Virus record (IMG/VR): IMGVR_UViG_3300012920_000042
Span: 1-59,817 of that record
Source: a virus
Length of the DNA stretch: 59,817 nt
Direction: 5' to 3' (one strand)
Positions 13,686 through 21,471 of this stretch are shown piece after piece. The translations under genes and the position numbers were made by a program. Below the pieces are notes generated by a model that worked only from the letters and a program-made list of their open reading frames with translations, did not search any database and had not been told where the DNA came from. Every line of letters begins with the position of its first letter. Positions within the stretch are counted from its first letter, which is position 1.

Positions 13686-16124
13686 ATGAGAAAGGTTATT
13701 ATATATCCAGGAAGATTCCAACCAATGCTACCGCATCATGCGGAAGTGTTTAGGCAACTACAAAGCCAAAATCCAGATGCTGAAGTATATATTGCAACTG
13801 CAAACAAAGTAGAGGCAGGTAAGTCTCCTTTTGATGCACAGGAAAAAATCAGCATCATGACTCAACAGCATGATATTCCAGAAGATAAAATTATAATACC
13901 TGCAGGTAATAATCTATACGCAAAAGACTCGTATATAGATGCTTTTTCACCAGCAGATAAAACTGTATTGATATTTGCAGTAGGTGAAAAGGATATGGAA
14001 TCTGGAGATCCTAGATTTCAGTTCAAACCATTAAAGAATGGTGATCCAAGTTATTTGCAAAAAGCACCTGAAAAGATAAATAGTAATAACGTAACTCACA
14101 TGCTCAAACATGGTTATGTAACAACAGCACCAAATGTACCAGGGGTAGACGGTGAAGTAGCAAGTGCAAGTGCATTTAGAAATGCTTTACTTAGTGCTCC
14201 AGACTTAGAAAGTGCTAAAGAAACATATTCAAAGTTTATGGGTGAGTTCAATCAAGAAATATTTGATTTAGTATACGATAAAATAACAGGTAAAATTATG
14301 AAAGAGAACATCGAAATTTTAAAGAAACTGGCAGGTTTGCTAGATGAAGCGCCTGTTGTTTTCAAACCAGGTAAAGGCGGAATGGACTACGAACCTGGCA
14401 TCAGCAAAAAAGATCAAAAGGCGGCCGCAGAAAGGCCAGCCAAAGCGGCGGCTAGTGATCCTAACACAGTAGGATTTAGCAAAATTGCTCCAGAAGATAT
14501 GATTAGTGTTGACACAGGTAAGCCTATCAACAGTAGACAAAGAGCAAGAAGCATGGCTAATCAGTTCCCAGCAGGTGCTGATGTAAATGATCCAGCAGTT
14601 AAAAAAGAAATGTTCCTCAAACTTTTAGCAACTTCTCCAGGCTATGTGCTTGGTGAAATCAATGCTAGACTGGCAACAGATGATGAAGGATTAGCGGCAA
14701 GTGACAGACTAAGTGGTATTGTAGATAACTTACCAGAAGGTGGTATAATGGCACTCAACGATGAAGATCGTAAATGGACATTATCACTTGTAAACAATGC
14801 AATCAACAACATGGAGTTGGCAAGAAAAGATGCAGAACTAGATAAGTTTGATGATTTAGAAGCAGAGCCTGAGCCAGAAATGGACGAGCCTGAAATGGTA
14901 AGCATGGATGATCCAGAGTTTGATGCTCCAGAAGATGAATTAGAAATGGAAGGCTTAGAAACAAAAGAAATGAAAAACTGTGGTTGTGGACTTAGAGTTT
15001 GCAAGACTACAGGATATGTTGATAAATCATTACCTGAATCAATAGAAGAAGCAGATAAGAAAATAGTATCATTTAAAACAAGTGTTGGTATAATGCCTGG
15101 CTATAGTGATCATACTCCATTAGATTTCCAAGACTATTATGATTGGGAAATGAAAACTTCTAAAGACAAACCAAAAGCAAATATTGTTAGTCAAAGATAC
15201 GGAATATACAAATCAGACTTCCAGGCACATCTAAGCGAAAGTGCAAGACAATTAGCAGAACTTAGAAAACTTTCAGGACTTAATGAAGGTGGCGAATGCT
15301 ATCAATGTGATGGCAATGACGAAGATTGTCCACAATGCAAAGGCACAGGATATGTACAATACGATGACGATCCAAATGAACCAAGTGATGAGGAAATACA
15401 GGCTCATGCAGATGCATATGAAATATACAAGAAGCACAGAGATAAAAAAGAAGAATCTGTAGACTTAACATCTGTTATAGAAGACATTGTTGGTGAAGAT
15501 GATTATGATAATAAATATGATTCAGAACCTACAGTAGGTCAAATGAGTTTTGAAGATTTATGTGATTATTTAAATGTTACACCTGAAGAGTGTGAAATGG
15601 ACATCAAAGACTACTACGATGTTGATGAAGTAACAGACGAAGTAATGGACAAGTACAAAGACGATGTATTAATACCAGCGGCAAATGACGTTAGTATGGA
15701 CCATGCAGAATTTGAATCATTAGAAGAATTTGAAACACCAGTTGTTGATGCACCAGAAGAAGATCCAGATGATTTATTCTTAATTATTGACAAAGAAGGA
15801 AATGAAGTAAAAGCAGGTGCTAAATTACCAACAAATCCACCAGCAACAATTTTAAGTGCAATACCACCTACTAAATTAGATCCAGGTGGGATATTAACAA
15901 CAAATGGTAAATTAGGTATTCCTAATGTGTTTGGTTTTGAAGTTAAGAGAAAAGATCGACCAGAACCGAGACAAGGCGAATTAAATTTACCTAAACCAGA
16001 TCCAAAACAACCAGACTTACCTGGTATGAACCCTAAACAACCAAAAAGCGAAGACATAGATACAGCAATAGATAATGCTTTAGAAGAAACTATGTTAGAA
16101 CTTAAGAAACTAGCAGGATTATAA
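13686..16124 (+). CDS. Cytidylyltransferase-like enzyme fused to an acidic polyprotein
   Basis: 812 aa. Residues 1 to about 170 form a nucleotidyltransferase: IIYPGRFQPMLPHHAEVF (GRFxPxHxxH-type nucleotide site), KIIIPAGNN, and ASASAFRNAL in the place of the ISSTxIR motif. The rest is acidic and low in recognisable domains. It is punctuated by LKKLAGLLDE-AP (near 213), IEEA, LRKLSGLNE-GG (near 527) and a final LKKLAGL. A DnaJ-like zinc cluster CYQCDG...CPQCKGTGY lies near 538-555. The LxE-A/G sites suggest prohead-protease cutting into an enzyme plus several peptides. Expression is late and apparently leaderless. Confidence 0.7.
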   Translation: MRKVIIYPGRFQPMLPHHAEVFRQLQSQNPDAEVYIATANKVEAGKSPFDAQEKISIMTQQHDIPEDKIIIPAGNNLYAKDSYIDAFSPADKTVLIFAVGEKDMESGDPRFQFKPLKNGDPSYLQKAPEKINSNNVTHMLKHGYVTTAPNVPGVDGEVASASAFRNALLSAPDLESAKETYSKFMGEFNQEIFDLVYDKITGKIMKENIEILKKLAGLLDEAPVVFKPGKGGMDYEPGISKKDQKAAAERPAKAAASDPNTVGFSKIAPEDMISVDTGKPINSRQRARSMANQFPAGADVNDPAVKKEMFLKLLATSPGYVLGEINARLATDDEGLAASDRLSGIVDNLPEGGIMALNDEDRKWTLSLVNNAINNMELARKDAELDKFDDLEAEPEPEMDEPEMVSMDDPEFDAPEDELEMEGLETKEMKNCGCGLRVCKTTGYVDKSLPESIEEADKKIVSFKTSVGIMPGYSDHTPLDFQDYYDWEMKTSKDKPKANIVSQRYGIYKSDFQAHLSESARQLAELRKLSGLNEGGECYQCDGNDEDCPQCKGTGYVQYDDDPNEPSDEEIQAHADAYEIYKKHRDKKEESVDLTSVIEDIVGEDDYDNKYDSEPTVGQMSFEDLCDYLNVTPEECEMDIKDYYDVDEVTDEVMDKYKDDVLIPAANDVSMDHAEFESLEEFETPVVDAPEEDPDDLFLIIDKEGNEVKAGAKLPTNPPATILSAIPPTKLDPGGILTTNGKLGIPNVFGFEVKRKDRPEPRQGELNLPKPDPKQPDLPGMNPKQPKSEDIDTAIDNALEETMLELKKLAGL

Positions 16125-16125
16125 A

Positions 16126-16557
16126 ATGAACGAAATAGAAAAGTTACAACAGTTAGCGGGTATTACCCCTACAATTATAGAGCAACCTCGTTCAACTACA
16201 CTATTAGACGAAGTTGATCTCAATGAGAAAGACGCAGGTGATAGTGACAATGCTAAATTAGCCATAGGTCATGTAGACAATGAAAGAGATATGATCAGAC
16301 GTGATCTATATGAGATGGGCAAATATAGTGTTGAGTTATTCCAAATGCTTAGTGAATTACCAGATTCAGACTTTCCACATTGGTGGCAAGCAAAACTTAC
16401 AAAAGCAAAAACATATATCGGCGATTGCAAACATTACTTAGAAAATTCTTTAGAAGTATCACCAGGTGATGATATGACTGACGATGGTTCACAAGGTACA
16501 GTTGATGTTGTTGACCCAGACTATCAAGACGATTTAGACCCAAGCGGCGTAAGTTAA
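16126..16557 (+). CDS. Acidic phage protein with LAG motif and protease-type N-terminus
   Basis: 143 aa. The opening EIEKLQQLAGITPTIIE-Q repeats the LxxLAG element that ends the upstream protein and carries an I-x-E site at residue 19; LNE-K follows near 33. A central helical part (HVDNERDMIRRDLYEM, WWQAKLTKAKTYIGDC) is typical of a small conserved marine-phage protein. Its ATG lies one base after the upstream stop codon, so translation is coupled. A packaged protein is inferred. Confidence 0.6.
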   Translation: MNEIEKLQQLAGITPTIIEQPRSTTLLDEVDLNEKDAGDSDNAKLAIGHVDNERDMIRRDLYEMGKYSVELFQMLSELPDSDFPHWWQAKLTKAKTYIGDCKHYLENSLEVSPGDDMTDDGSQGTVDVVDPDYQDDLDPSGVS

Positions 16558-17396
16558 CCTTTATTCTTAACTAATTCAGCACCATATTCAGGCCAAAATC
16601 TGCCTGCTCTTGGACCACCATTTCCTGTACCATCTGATTCTCCAGGTATCTTTATCCACAAATAAGCATCACATTCTGGTAAACCAGTGTCTGTAGTAGG
16701 TGGCTCTCCTAGTGCTCTTCCCGGAGGATTACACCACTCGTTTCCATAAGGACCATTGCCATTACGACTCGTATCGACTACAAAATGTTTGTTAGACGTG
16801 TTCTCTGTAACTCTAAGAGCCCATTTAATACTCTCTTCTGTAGTTCTAAAGTTACTTACATTTACACTAAATCCGCGTACATGTTTATTAGTAACCGAGT
16901 TTAAAAGTCTACCTGCAACATCTGGTTCTAGCCAATTACTATGTCCTATATCAACATAGACTAATGCATTGCTGTTTGTAGTTAAAACTTCTATGCCTGC
17001 TCTCATTAGCCTAATACGAAACTCTTTATCCTCTTTGTCCATTAGTGTACTATGAGGTAAAGCATCGGGCTCAAATATAACAATAGGTTTATGATCACCT
17101 ATTCCATTACAAAATTGATATAAAAAATCTATGTATTCTTGCTCACCACTTGCACCACCTTTACTGTAGTGTCCCATATCACGTGAGGGTAAATTATAGA
17201 TTACAAATACAGGAAGTTGAGGAAGTGTTCTTTTAAGTAAACGTTCTATGCCTTTGTGTAGATCTTTACAGGCTTTGCCATTACGTTGCCCATACCAAAA
17301 AGATACAGGGTGTTTAAATATTTCGCTTACTTCAGGGTGTGTTAGTTTGTGATCTTTAACTCTGTCGAAGTTATTAACAAAGAATGGATAGTCCAT
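16554..17396 (-). CDS. Glycoside hydrolase family 6 (cellulase-type) enzyme
   Basis: 280 aa, a compact GH6 barrel with no signal peptide or binding module. Motifs in order: VFVIYNLPSRDMGH (catalytic-acid Asp73), IVIFEPDALPH (105-115), VYVDIGHSNW (147-155), GFSVNVSNF, VVDTSRNGNG (207-215), EWCNPPGRALG (220-230), AYLWIKIPGESDG (244-256) and GGPRAGRFWPEY. GH6 enzymes cut beta-1,4-glucan. In a phage this might target a host or biofilm polysaccharide. It ends tail-to-tail with the plus-strand gene (4-nt overlap) and is last in the deformylase-glutaredoxin operon, with an AAGGAT Shine-Dalgarno sequence. Confidence 0.85.
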   Translation of the reverse strand: MDYPFFVNNFDRVKDHKLTHPEVSEIFKHPVSFWYGQRNGKACKDLHKGIERLLKRTLPQLPVFVIYNLPSRDMGHYSKGGASGEQEYIDFLYQFCNGIGDHKPIVIFEPDALPHSTLMDKEDKEFRIRLMRAGIEVLTTNSNALVYVDIGHSNWLEPDVAGRLLNSVTNKHVRGFSVNVSNFRTTEESIKWALRVTENTSNKHFVVDTSRNGNGPYGNEWCNPPGRALGEPPTTDTGLPECDAYLWIKIPGESDGTGNGGPRAGRFWPEYGAELVKNKG

Positions 17397-17405
17397 AAAC
17401 TATCC

Positions 17406-17711
17406 TTACTCAAATAACGGTGCTAGTTCGTTGCTGTTATGCATTTCAGTAATAATATCACAACCGCCAACTAGTTCACCTTTAATAAACAGTTGAGGGA
17501 AAGTAGGCCAATCGCTCACACTAGGCAAGTTTGCTCTGATACCTGGGTCTTCTAACACATCTACATAACTAAAAGGCTTACCTACTTCAATAAGTATTTG
17601 AATTACCTTACCACTGAATCCACACTTTGGTTGATGTGGAGTACCTTTCATAAACAAGATTGCATCATTATCGGCAATCATTTCTTTGATTTGTTCTTTA
17701 ACTGTTTCCAT
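17406..17711 (-). CDS. grxD: Monothiol glutaredoxin (Grx4/GrxD type)
   Basis: 101 aa. The monothiol CGFS active site is at Cys30-Ser33, followed by the family's W-x-T-F-P-Q-L (SDWPTFPQLFIKG) and VGGCDI glutathione-binding segments. Such proteins carry or deliver [2Fe-2S] clusters rather than reduce ribonucleotide reductase. A separate dithiol glutaredoxin sits beside nrdB. It overlaps the deformylase gene by 14 nt. Confidence 0.9.
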   Translation of the reverse strand: METVKEQIKEMIADNDAILFMKGTPHQPKCGFSGKVIQILIEVGKPFSYVDVLEDPGIRANLPSVSDWPTFPQLFIKGELVGGCDIITEMHNSNELAPLFE

Positions 17712-18216
17712 TTTTTTGCATTCTCAATAGTTTTTTAACTGTTTTTTCTCTCTTTGCTATCGCACGTTGCAATTTCATATCACTTGCATACTCTAAGAAT
17801 AGTAATCCTTCTAGGTGGTCATATTCGTGCTGAAAGCATTGAGCGTCAGTGCCTGTTAGTTCCATTTCATGTTCTTTTTGAAATTGGTCTTGAAACTTAA
17901 CTACACAACTTGCTGGTCTTGTAACCATAAAAAACAGCAAAGGAAATGTTAAACAACCTTCTTCTCGACAAGCAGTTTCTTCTGATCTAGAAATTATTTC
18001 AGGATTGTAAACACCAATATCTCCTAGTGTAGAATGTGTCATTACAAACATTCTGTAACTTGCACCTAACTGAGGAGCCGCTAAACCTAATCCAAACTTA
18101 TCATGCATAAGTTGGAGCATTTCTTTTTGTCTTTCTGCCCAATCTACATTTTTATCAGTAAACGGATCTATGTCCGCTCTCTGGTGTAGTGCTTGGTGAT
18201 TTGGTTGTACTAACAT
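17698..18216 (-). CDS. def: Peptide deformylase
   Basis: 172 aa, the normal size. All three motifs are present: GLGLAAPQLG (42-51), EEGCLTFP (85-92, Cys88 metal ligand) and QHEYDHLEG (HExxH, His130 and His134). It removes formyl groups from new proteins; marine phages are known to carry it. The start is at 18216 rather than the in-frame ATG at 18243, because the late octamer CATAAATA sits 5 nt upstream of 18216 and the longer form would have to be translated through the promoter. Confidence 0.92.
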   Translation of the reverse strand: MLVQPNHQALHQRADIDPFTDKNVDWAERQKEMLQLMHDKFGLGLAAPQLGASYRMFVMTHSTLGDIGVYNPEIISRSEETACREEGCLTFPLLFFMVTRPASCVVKFQDQFQKEHEMELTGTDAQCFQHEYDHLEGLLFLEYASDMKLQRAIAKREKTVKKLLRMQKNGNS

Positions 18217-18221
18217 ACTTT

Positions 18222-18229
18222 TATTTATG
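18222..18229 (-). promoter_or_regulatory. Late promoter, leaderless type (def)
   Basis: CATAAATA, AAAGT, then ATG at 18216 on the minus strand, overlapping the end of the SWIM gene. Confidence 0.7.
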
Positions 18230-18539
18230 CTGTATGTTTGCACTTACCTCTAAACGTGAACCCAGGGCAAGAACATTTACCATCTTGTATGTAGTAAATT
18301 TTACCATTACTGCCCTCAACTTGTACAACATCCTGTGCAAGTTCTTCTGGACGCTCGCCTATCTTCACGAATTTTCTTCGCGACTTGGAGAACTGTTTGC
18401 TAGGCGATTTAAGAACTTGCACCTCAGAGTCTTGGTTAATTTGATAGGCAACTAATTGGCCTGCACCATTTACATGATACACACCATTGTTTACTTTGAA
18501 TCTACCCCAATCAGTAGTTTCTTGCAGTATTTCTATCAT
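18225..18539 (-). CDS. SWIM-type zinc finger protein
   Basis: 104 aa. The C-terminus GKCSCPGFTFRGKCKHTA has the SWIM pattern CxCxnCxH. Before it is a conserved basic segment SPSKQFSKSRRKFVKIG and an N-terminal beta part. SWIM domains bind DNA or proteins. Conserved in marine T4-like phages as far as I recognise, role unknown. The ATG overlaps the HD gene's stop region (adjacent at 18539). Confidence 0.75.
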   Translation of the reverse strand: MIEILQETTDWGRFKVNNGVYHVNGAGQLVAYQINQDSEVQVLKSPSKQFSKSRRKFVKIGERPEELAQDVVQVEGSNGKIYYIQDGKCSCPGFTFRGKCKHTA

Positions 18540-19036
18540 TACTTGCCTTCCATAATTTGTGCAAATGCTCTTGCTTTAAGAGTCTCATCTGCTTTATCCA
18601 ACATGTTCAAAGTGTTCAACTTCTCCATTTTGTATGTTCTCCAAAACCTCGGATCATGTGAGGCAATGTCCATACTGTTATGAATTAAGTCTGCAACTTT
18701 AATTGTTTGTGCTTCTGCAGGACCTTTAGCATTGTGCTCTGCATCTAATTGCTTTCTGTGAGCCCTGTTACCATCTTCTGGCTTGCTGACATCAGTTAAA
18801 AAGTGTACCAACTCTCCAACCTTTGTGCCAAACTCTTCGACAATTTCTTCAAGGGTAACAGGTGTATCTTCAACAACATCATGCAGGACAGCCGCCACTA
18901 ACATCTCTTCGGTATGCGGAACTGACTTAACAATTTCTGCAACTGCCAAAGGATGCGAAATGTACGGAGTGCCATGGTACTTTCGTACCTGGCTTCCGTG
19001 TGCCTTAGTGGCAAATGTAACTGCTCTGTCTAACAC
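18539..19036 (-). CDS. MESH1/SpoT-like HD hydrolase
   Basis: 165 aa. It has the HD-domain order of the small (p)ppGpp hydrolases: AHGSQVRKYHGTPYISHP (RxYxGxPYxxHP, His28), AAVLHDVVEDT (HD at 52-53), FGTKVGELVHFLTDVSKP, and a second metal site in KVADLIHNSMDI. The C-terminal synthetase half of SpoT is absent. It probably removes alarmones or a related nucleotide during infection. It lies in the operon led by the 143-aa gene and is translationally coupled to the SWIM gene. Confidence 0.85.
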   Translation of the reverse strand: MLDRAVTFATKAHGSQVRKYHGTPYISHPLAVAEIVKSVPHTEEMLVAAVLHDVVEDTPVTLEEIVEEFGTKVGELVHFLTDVSKPEDGNRAHRKQLDAEHNAKGPAEAQTIKVADLIHNSMDIASHDPRFWRTYKMEKLNTLNMLDKADETLKARAFAQIMEGK

Positions 19037-19468
19037 TTATGCTGACTCCTGCTTAATTTTTGCAAGACGCTCGTCTCTGTAATCCAGAGCACCTTCGCCT
19101 AAGTAGATGTTACCATCTGTGTGTCTGAACAAAGTGTCCAGTGATGCTGATTGATCCTTCTGCTTTTGCAGTAAAGAAAATTCTGCTTGTTCAAAAGTGA
19201 TAGCACCAATTTGAACAAAGTCCAACAGCATGTCTGCAAAAGGAACTTCACCGTTTGATTTCCAAACTGTAAGTCCATCAACCTGAGCAGTATCTTCGAA
19301 TTTCATCTCAATACTCTTATTCCAAATGTTACCATTTGGATCTGCTCTAAGTTCACTTGTGAAAAGAACATCGCCTGTAAACGTCTTGTTCTCGTCATGA
19401 ATACTAGCCATTCCAAAACGTTGCTTACGAACTGTTTCTCCTGCTATTTTTACTTCATTTGCTAACAT
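19037..19468 (-). CDS. Conserved phage protein, function unknown
   Basis: 143 aa. It is beta-rich at first (VRKQRFGMASIHDENKTFTGDVLF), then FADMLLDFVQIGAITFEQAEFSL and a charged helical end. No catalytic motif is recognised. It is the first gene of the operon (this gene, HD hydrolase, SWIM, def, grxD, GH6) behind a consensus sigma70 promoter, so expression starts early. Confidence 0.65.
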   Translation of the reverse strand: MLANEVKIAGETVRKQRFGMASIHDENKTFTGDVLFTSELRADPNGNIWNKSIEMKFEDTAQVDGLTVWKSNGEVPFADMLLDFVQIGAITFEQAEFSLLQKQKDQSASLDTLFRHTDGNIYLGEGALDYRDERLAKIKQESA

Positions 19469-19501
19469 AAAAACTCCTACCTTTTTATTTAATATGCTAT
19501 T

Positions 19502-19529
19502 ATTATAGCAAATTCTGGCAGTTTGTCAA
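19502..19529 (-). promoter_or_regulatory. Sigma70 promoter for the HD hydrolase operon
   Basis: TTGACA (19529-19524), a 16-nt spacer and TATAAT (19507-19502) on the minus strand, followed by a TAGGAG Shine-Dalgarno sequence. Confidence 0.8.
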
Positions 19530-19558
19530 CCATTTTAGTGGGGTGTAACCGCTTGTTT

Positions 19559-20317
19559 TTAGTAGGTTTTTGTATTTGTTTTAGTAGATTTTGGCTCAGA
19601 AACGAGCATTTGAGCCCATTTTATCATCAGATAATACGTTCCATCCAGCATACCAAACCTAGCATTACCTGGCTTCCAATGGTGATTTGCATGGTATAAT
19701 TCGCCCATCCACGGTATAGCAAGTAGCCAATTGTTGCGTGGTTTGAGCTCGTTTGTATGCCCTACAAGATTAAGTCCTACTTGATATAGGTAAGACATAG
19801 CAATAAGTGATACCATTACTTGCCAACTTAATAGATATGATAAAATGATATTAAGTACGATTGCTATTTCCCAATAGTATTTAGATTGCTTTGCATATAA
19901 TCTGTCTCTCAACATCCAACGTGGTATGTGTCGCAAAGGTGGTACTTTATTAAACACACAAAAATTATCCCATATACTATGAATGTGACCATGAGGATCT
20001 CCCTCTTTATCCGTGTGCTTGTGGTGAGATAAGTGTATTGCCGCCCAACCCATTGCAGGTTGATTTAGTAAAGCAGTTGTACTTCCTAATAGAAATACTT
20101 CAAGCCATCTTGGCATACGCCAACTTCTATGAGAACAGTATCTGTGTAGGAAACCTGATGTGGTAAAGCCTGTGAATATTGTTCCACCTACAAATAGTGC
20201 TAACCATTCTGCAAGTGTAAAATGGAAAAATGTTAGGTATGCAAATGTGGCACTACACAACATGAAGATTGTTGTGTGTATAGGTCCGTTGTTTTTTCCA
20301 AAAAGTTTAAAAAGCAT
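19559..20317 (-). CDS. Membrane fatty acid desaturase (acyl-CoA/lipid delta-9 type)
   Basis: 252 aa with four to five hydrophobic segments. The three histidine boxes of the di-iron membrane desaturases are present: HRYCSH (58-63), HLSHH (95-99) and HANHH (209-213), plus GHTNE. It would desaturate membrane lipid acyl chains and alter fluidity during infection. It directly follows the 59-aa membrane protein gene (the stop TAA is followed by TAG and then the desaturase ATG), so the two are probably translated together. Confidence 0.88.
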   Translation of the reverse strand: MLFKLFGKNNGPIHTTIFMLCSATFAYLTFFHFTLAEWLALFVGGTIFTGFTTSGFLHRYCSHRSWRMPRWLEVFLLGSTTALLNQPAMGWAAIHLSHHKHTDKEGDPHGHIHSIWDNFCVFNKVPPLRHIPRWMLRDRLYAKQSKYYWEIAIVLNIILSYLLSWQVMVSLIAMSYLYQVGLNLVGHTNELKPRNNWLLAIPWMGELYHANHHWKPGNARFGMLDGTYYLMIKWAQMLVSEPKSTKTNTKTY

Positions 20318-20320
20318 CTA

Positions 20321-20500
20321 TTAGTCCAATTTAATGAATTCAATAATGCCTTCCCTCCCTTTCTTCCATTTCAAGTAACCTTTTTCCATTAGTGTATCAA
20401 TTGTTGCTTCAGAACCGTTTCTGACTCCGCTTTTGAATCCCCAATGTAGTCCTAGTAATGTACCAATAACATATGGTATAAAAAATAAAACTGGGTCCAT
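20321..20500 (-). CDS. Small membrane protein upstream of the desaturase
   Basis: 59 aa. A hydrophobic N-terminus (PVLFFIPYVIGTLLGLHWGF) is followed by a basic tail with MEKGYLKWKKGREG. It has an AGAGGT Shine-Dalgarno sequence and ends 3 nt before the desaturase ATG. Its position suggests an anchor or partner for the desaturase; no family is recognised. Confidence 0.7.
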   Translation of the reverse strand: MDPVLFFIPYVIGTLLGLHWGFKSGVRNGSEATIDTLMEKGYLKWKKGREGIIEFIKLD

Positions 20501-20528
20501 ATTTTTACCTCTGTGAAGTTAAAAGCAT

Positions 20529-20557
20529 ATTGTAACAGTATTTATGCATTTTGTCAA
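20529..20557 (-). promoter_or_regulatory. Sigma70-type promoter with late octamer in its spacer
   Basis: TTGACA (20557-20552), a 17-nt spacer and TACAAT (20534-20529). The spacer contains CATAAATA, a full late-type octamer, so the desaturase unit may be read both early and late. Confidence 0.6.
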
Positions 20558-20886
20558 TCTCGAAATAAATTACTTCGGCTGTAAGTAATGTTTTTAATTT
20601 TTTTCCACCATCTAGCAAATGTTTGTTGCCAAGTTTCACCCGAGTCATACTTTTCTTTGAGGCGAAGGTAATCTTTATCCCAAGACGGCAAAGTAATAAC
20701 ATCACCTTCTTTGCCTTTTGTGCCTTCGTATTCACTATCTTTGTGGAATGTTATTTGCTTGCCACCATGATAATAATGTACAATCATCATGCCATCACGT
20801 GCTTCTAAGGCAGAAACTCCTTCATAGTATTCTATTTCAGCAAAATCTTGTGCAATTTTGTTTATCTTATCCGTATATTGACTCAT
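20554..20886 (-). CDS. Conserved phage protein, function unknown
   Basis: 110 aa. The sequence is amphipathic with a tryptophan-rich end (ETWQQTFARWWKKIKN) and no catalytic motif. The start overlaps the exonuclease stop by 4 nt (ATGA type), so it is cotranslated with the exonuclease and might be its partner. Its last codons overlap the -35 box of the desaturase promoter. Confidence 0.65.
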   Translation of the reverse strand: MSQYTDKINKIAQDFAEIEYYEGVSALEARDGMMIVHYYHGGKQITFHKDSEYEGTKGKEGDVITLPSWDKDYLRLKEKYDSGETWQQTFARWWKKIKNITYSRSNLFRD

Positions 20887-21419
20887 TGAGTAACGTTAAA
20901 GTGCTTGTATGACTGCTGTACGCATACTGCTTGGTAGTATGCATCTTCATCAGCACTATGTAAATTTTGCTGTATTGCTTTACGTGGATCTACAGGCATA
21001 ATATTAAATAATGTTCTGCAATCCATTATTTGCCAAAAAGCCCACCCTTTATGATGTTTGAATTGTGTAAACAAGTTTTCAAGTATAACCATATCAAACT
21101 GTGGTCCTTGACACCATATCTTATCACAACCTACTAAGTATTTGTTTAGTTCTCCCATAAAACTATTTAGTTCTATACGGCCTTCATCACTAAATGCTTC
21201 TGCTTGTATATGCTCTGGTTGTTTTGCCCACCATTGTAAAGTATCTTCTAATACACTACGTTCATTATCCATTTGTACACTTGCATCAGGACGCCATAAT
21301 TTTTTAGCATGAGGTTCGTGTAATGTCCACGGATCAAACTTTACTGCACCTACAGACAGTACAACACAATCTGGCTCTGTGCCTAGTGTTTCTATATCAA
21401 TCATTGCATGTGTGGCCAT
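20883..21419 (-). CDS. dexA: DEDD 3'-5' exonuclease (DexA-like)
   Basis: 178 aa. It has Exo I MIDIETLG (Asp8, Glu10), Exo II-like WCQGPQFDMVILE and Exo III LHSADEDAYYQA (H-x-x-x-x-D), which makes it DEDDh. T4 DexA is the nearest known relative and degrades DNA. The gene is behind its own sigma70-type promoter (TTGACT/TATAAT). Confidence 0.85.
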   Translation of the reverse strand: MATHAMIDIETLGTEPDCVVLSVGAVKFDPWTLHEPHAKKLWRPDASVQMDNERSVLEDTLQWWAKQPEHIQAEAFSDEGRIELNSFMGELNKYLVGCDKIWCQGPQFDMVILENLFTQFKHHKGWAFWQIMDCRTLFNIMPVDPRKAIQQNLHSADEDAYYQAVCVQQSYKHFNVTQ

Positions 21420-21440
21420 ACGAATACTCCTTAATTAAGT

Positions 21441-21468
21441 ATTATAGCAGAATGCGTATAAAAGTCAA
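21441..21468 (-). promoter_or_regulatory. Sigma70 promoter for the exonuclease
   Basis: TTGACT (21468-21463), a 16-nt spacer and TATAAT (21446-21441), then a TAAGGAG Shine-Dalgarno sequence. Confidence 0.75.
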
Positions 21469-21471
21469 GTG

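Noticed and set aside
20505-20735. 76-aa minus-strand ORF
   Set aside because: It overlaps the 110-aa gene and the desaturase promoter in another frame and lacks a Shine-Dalgarno sequence.
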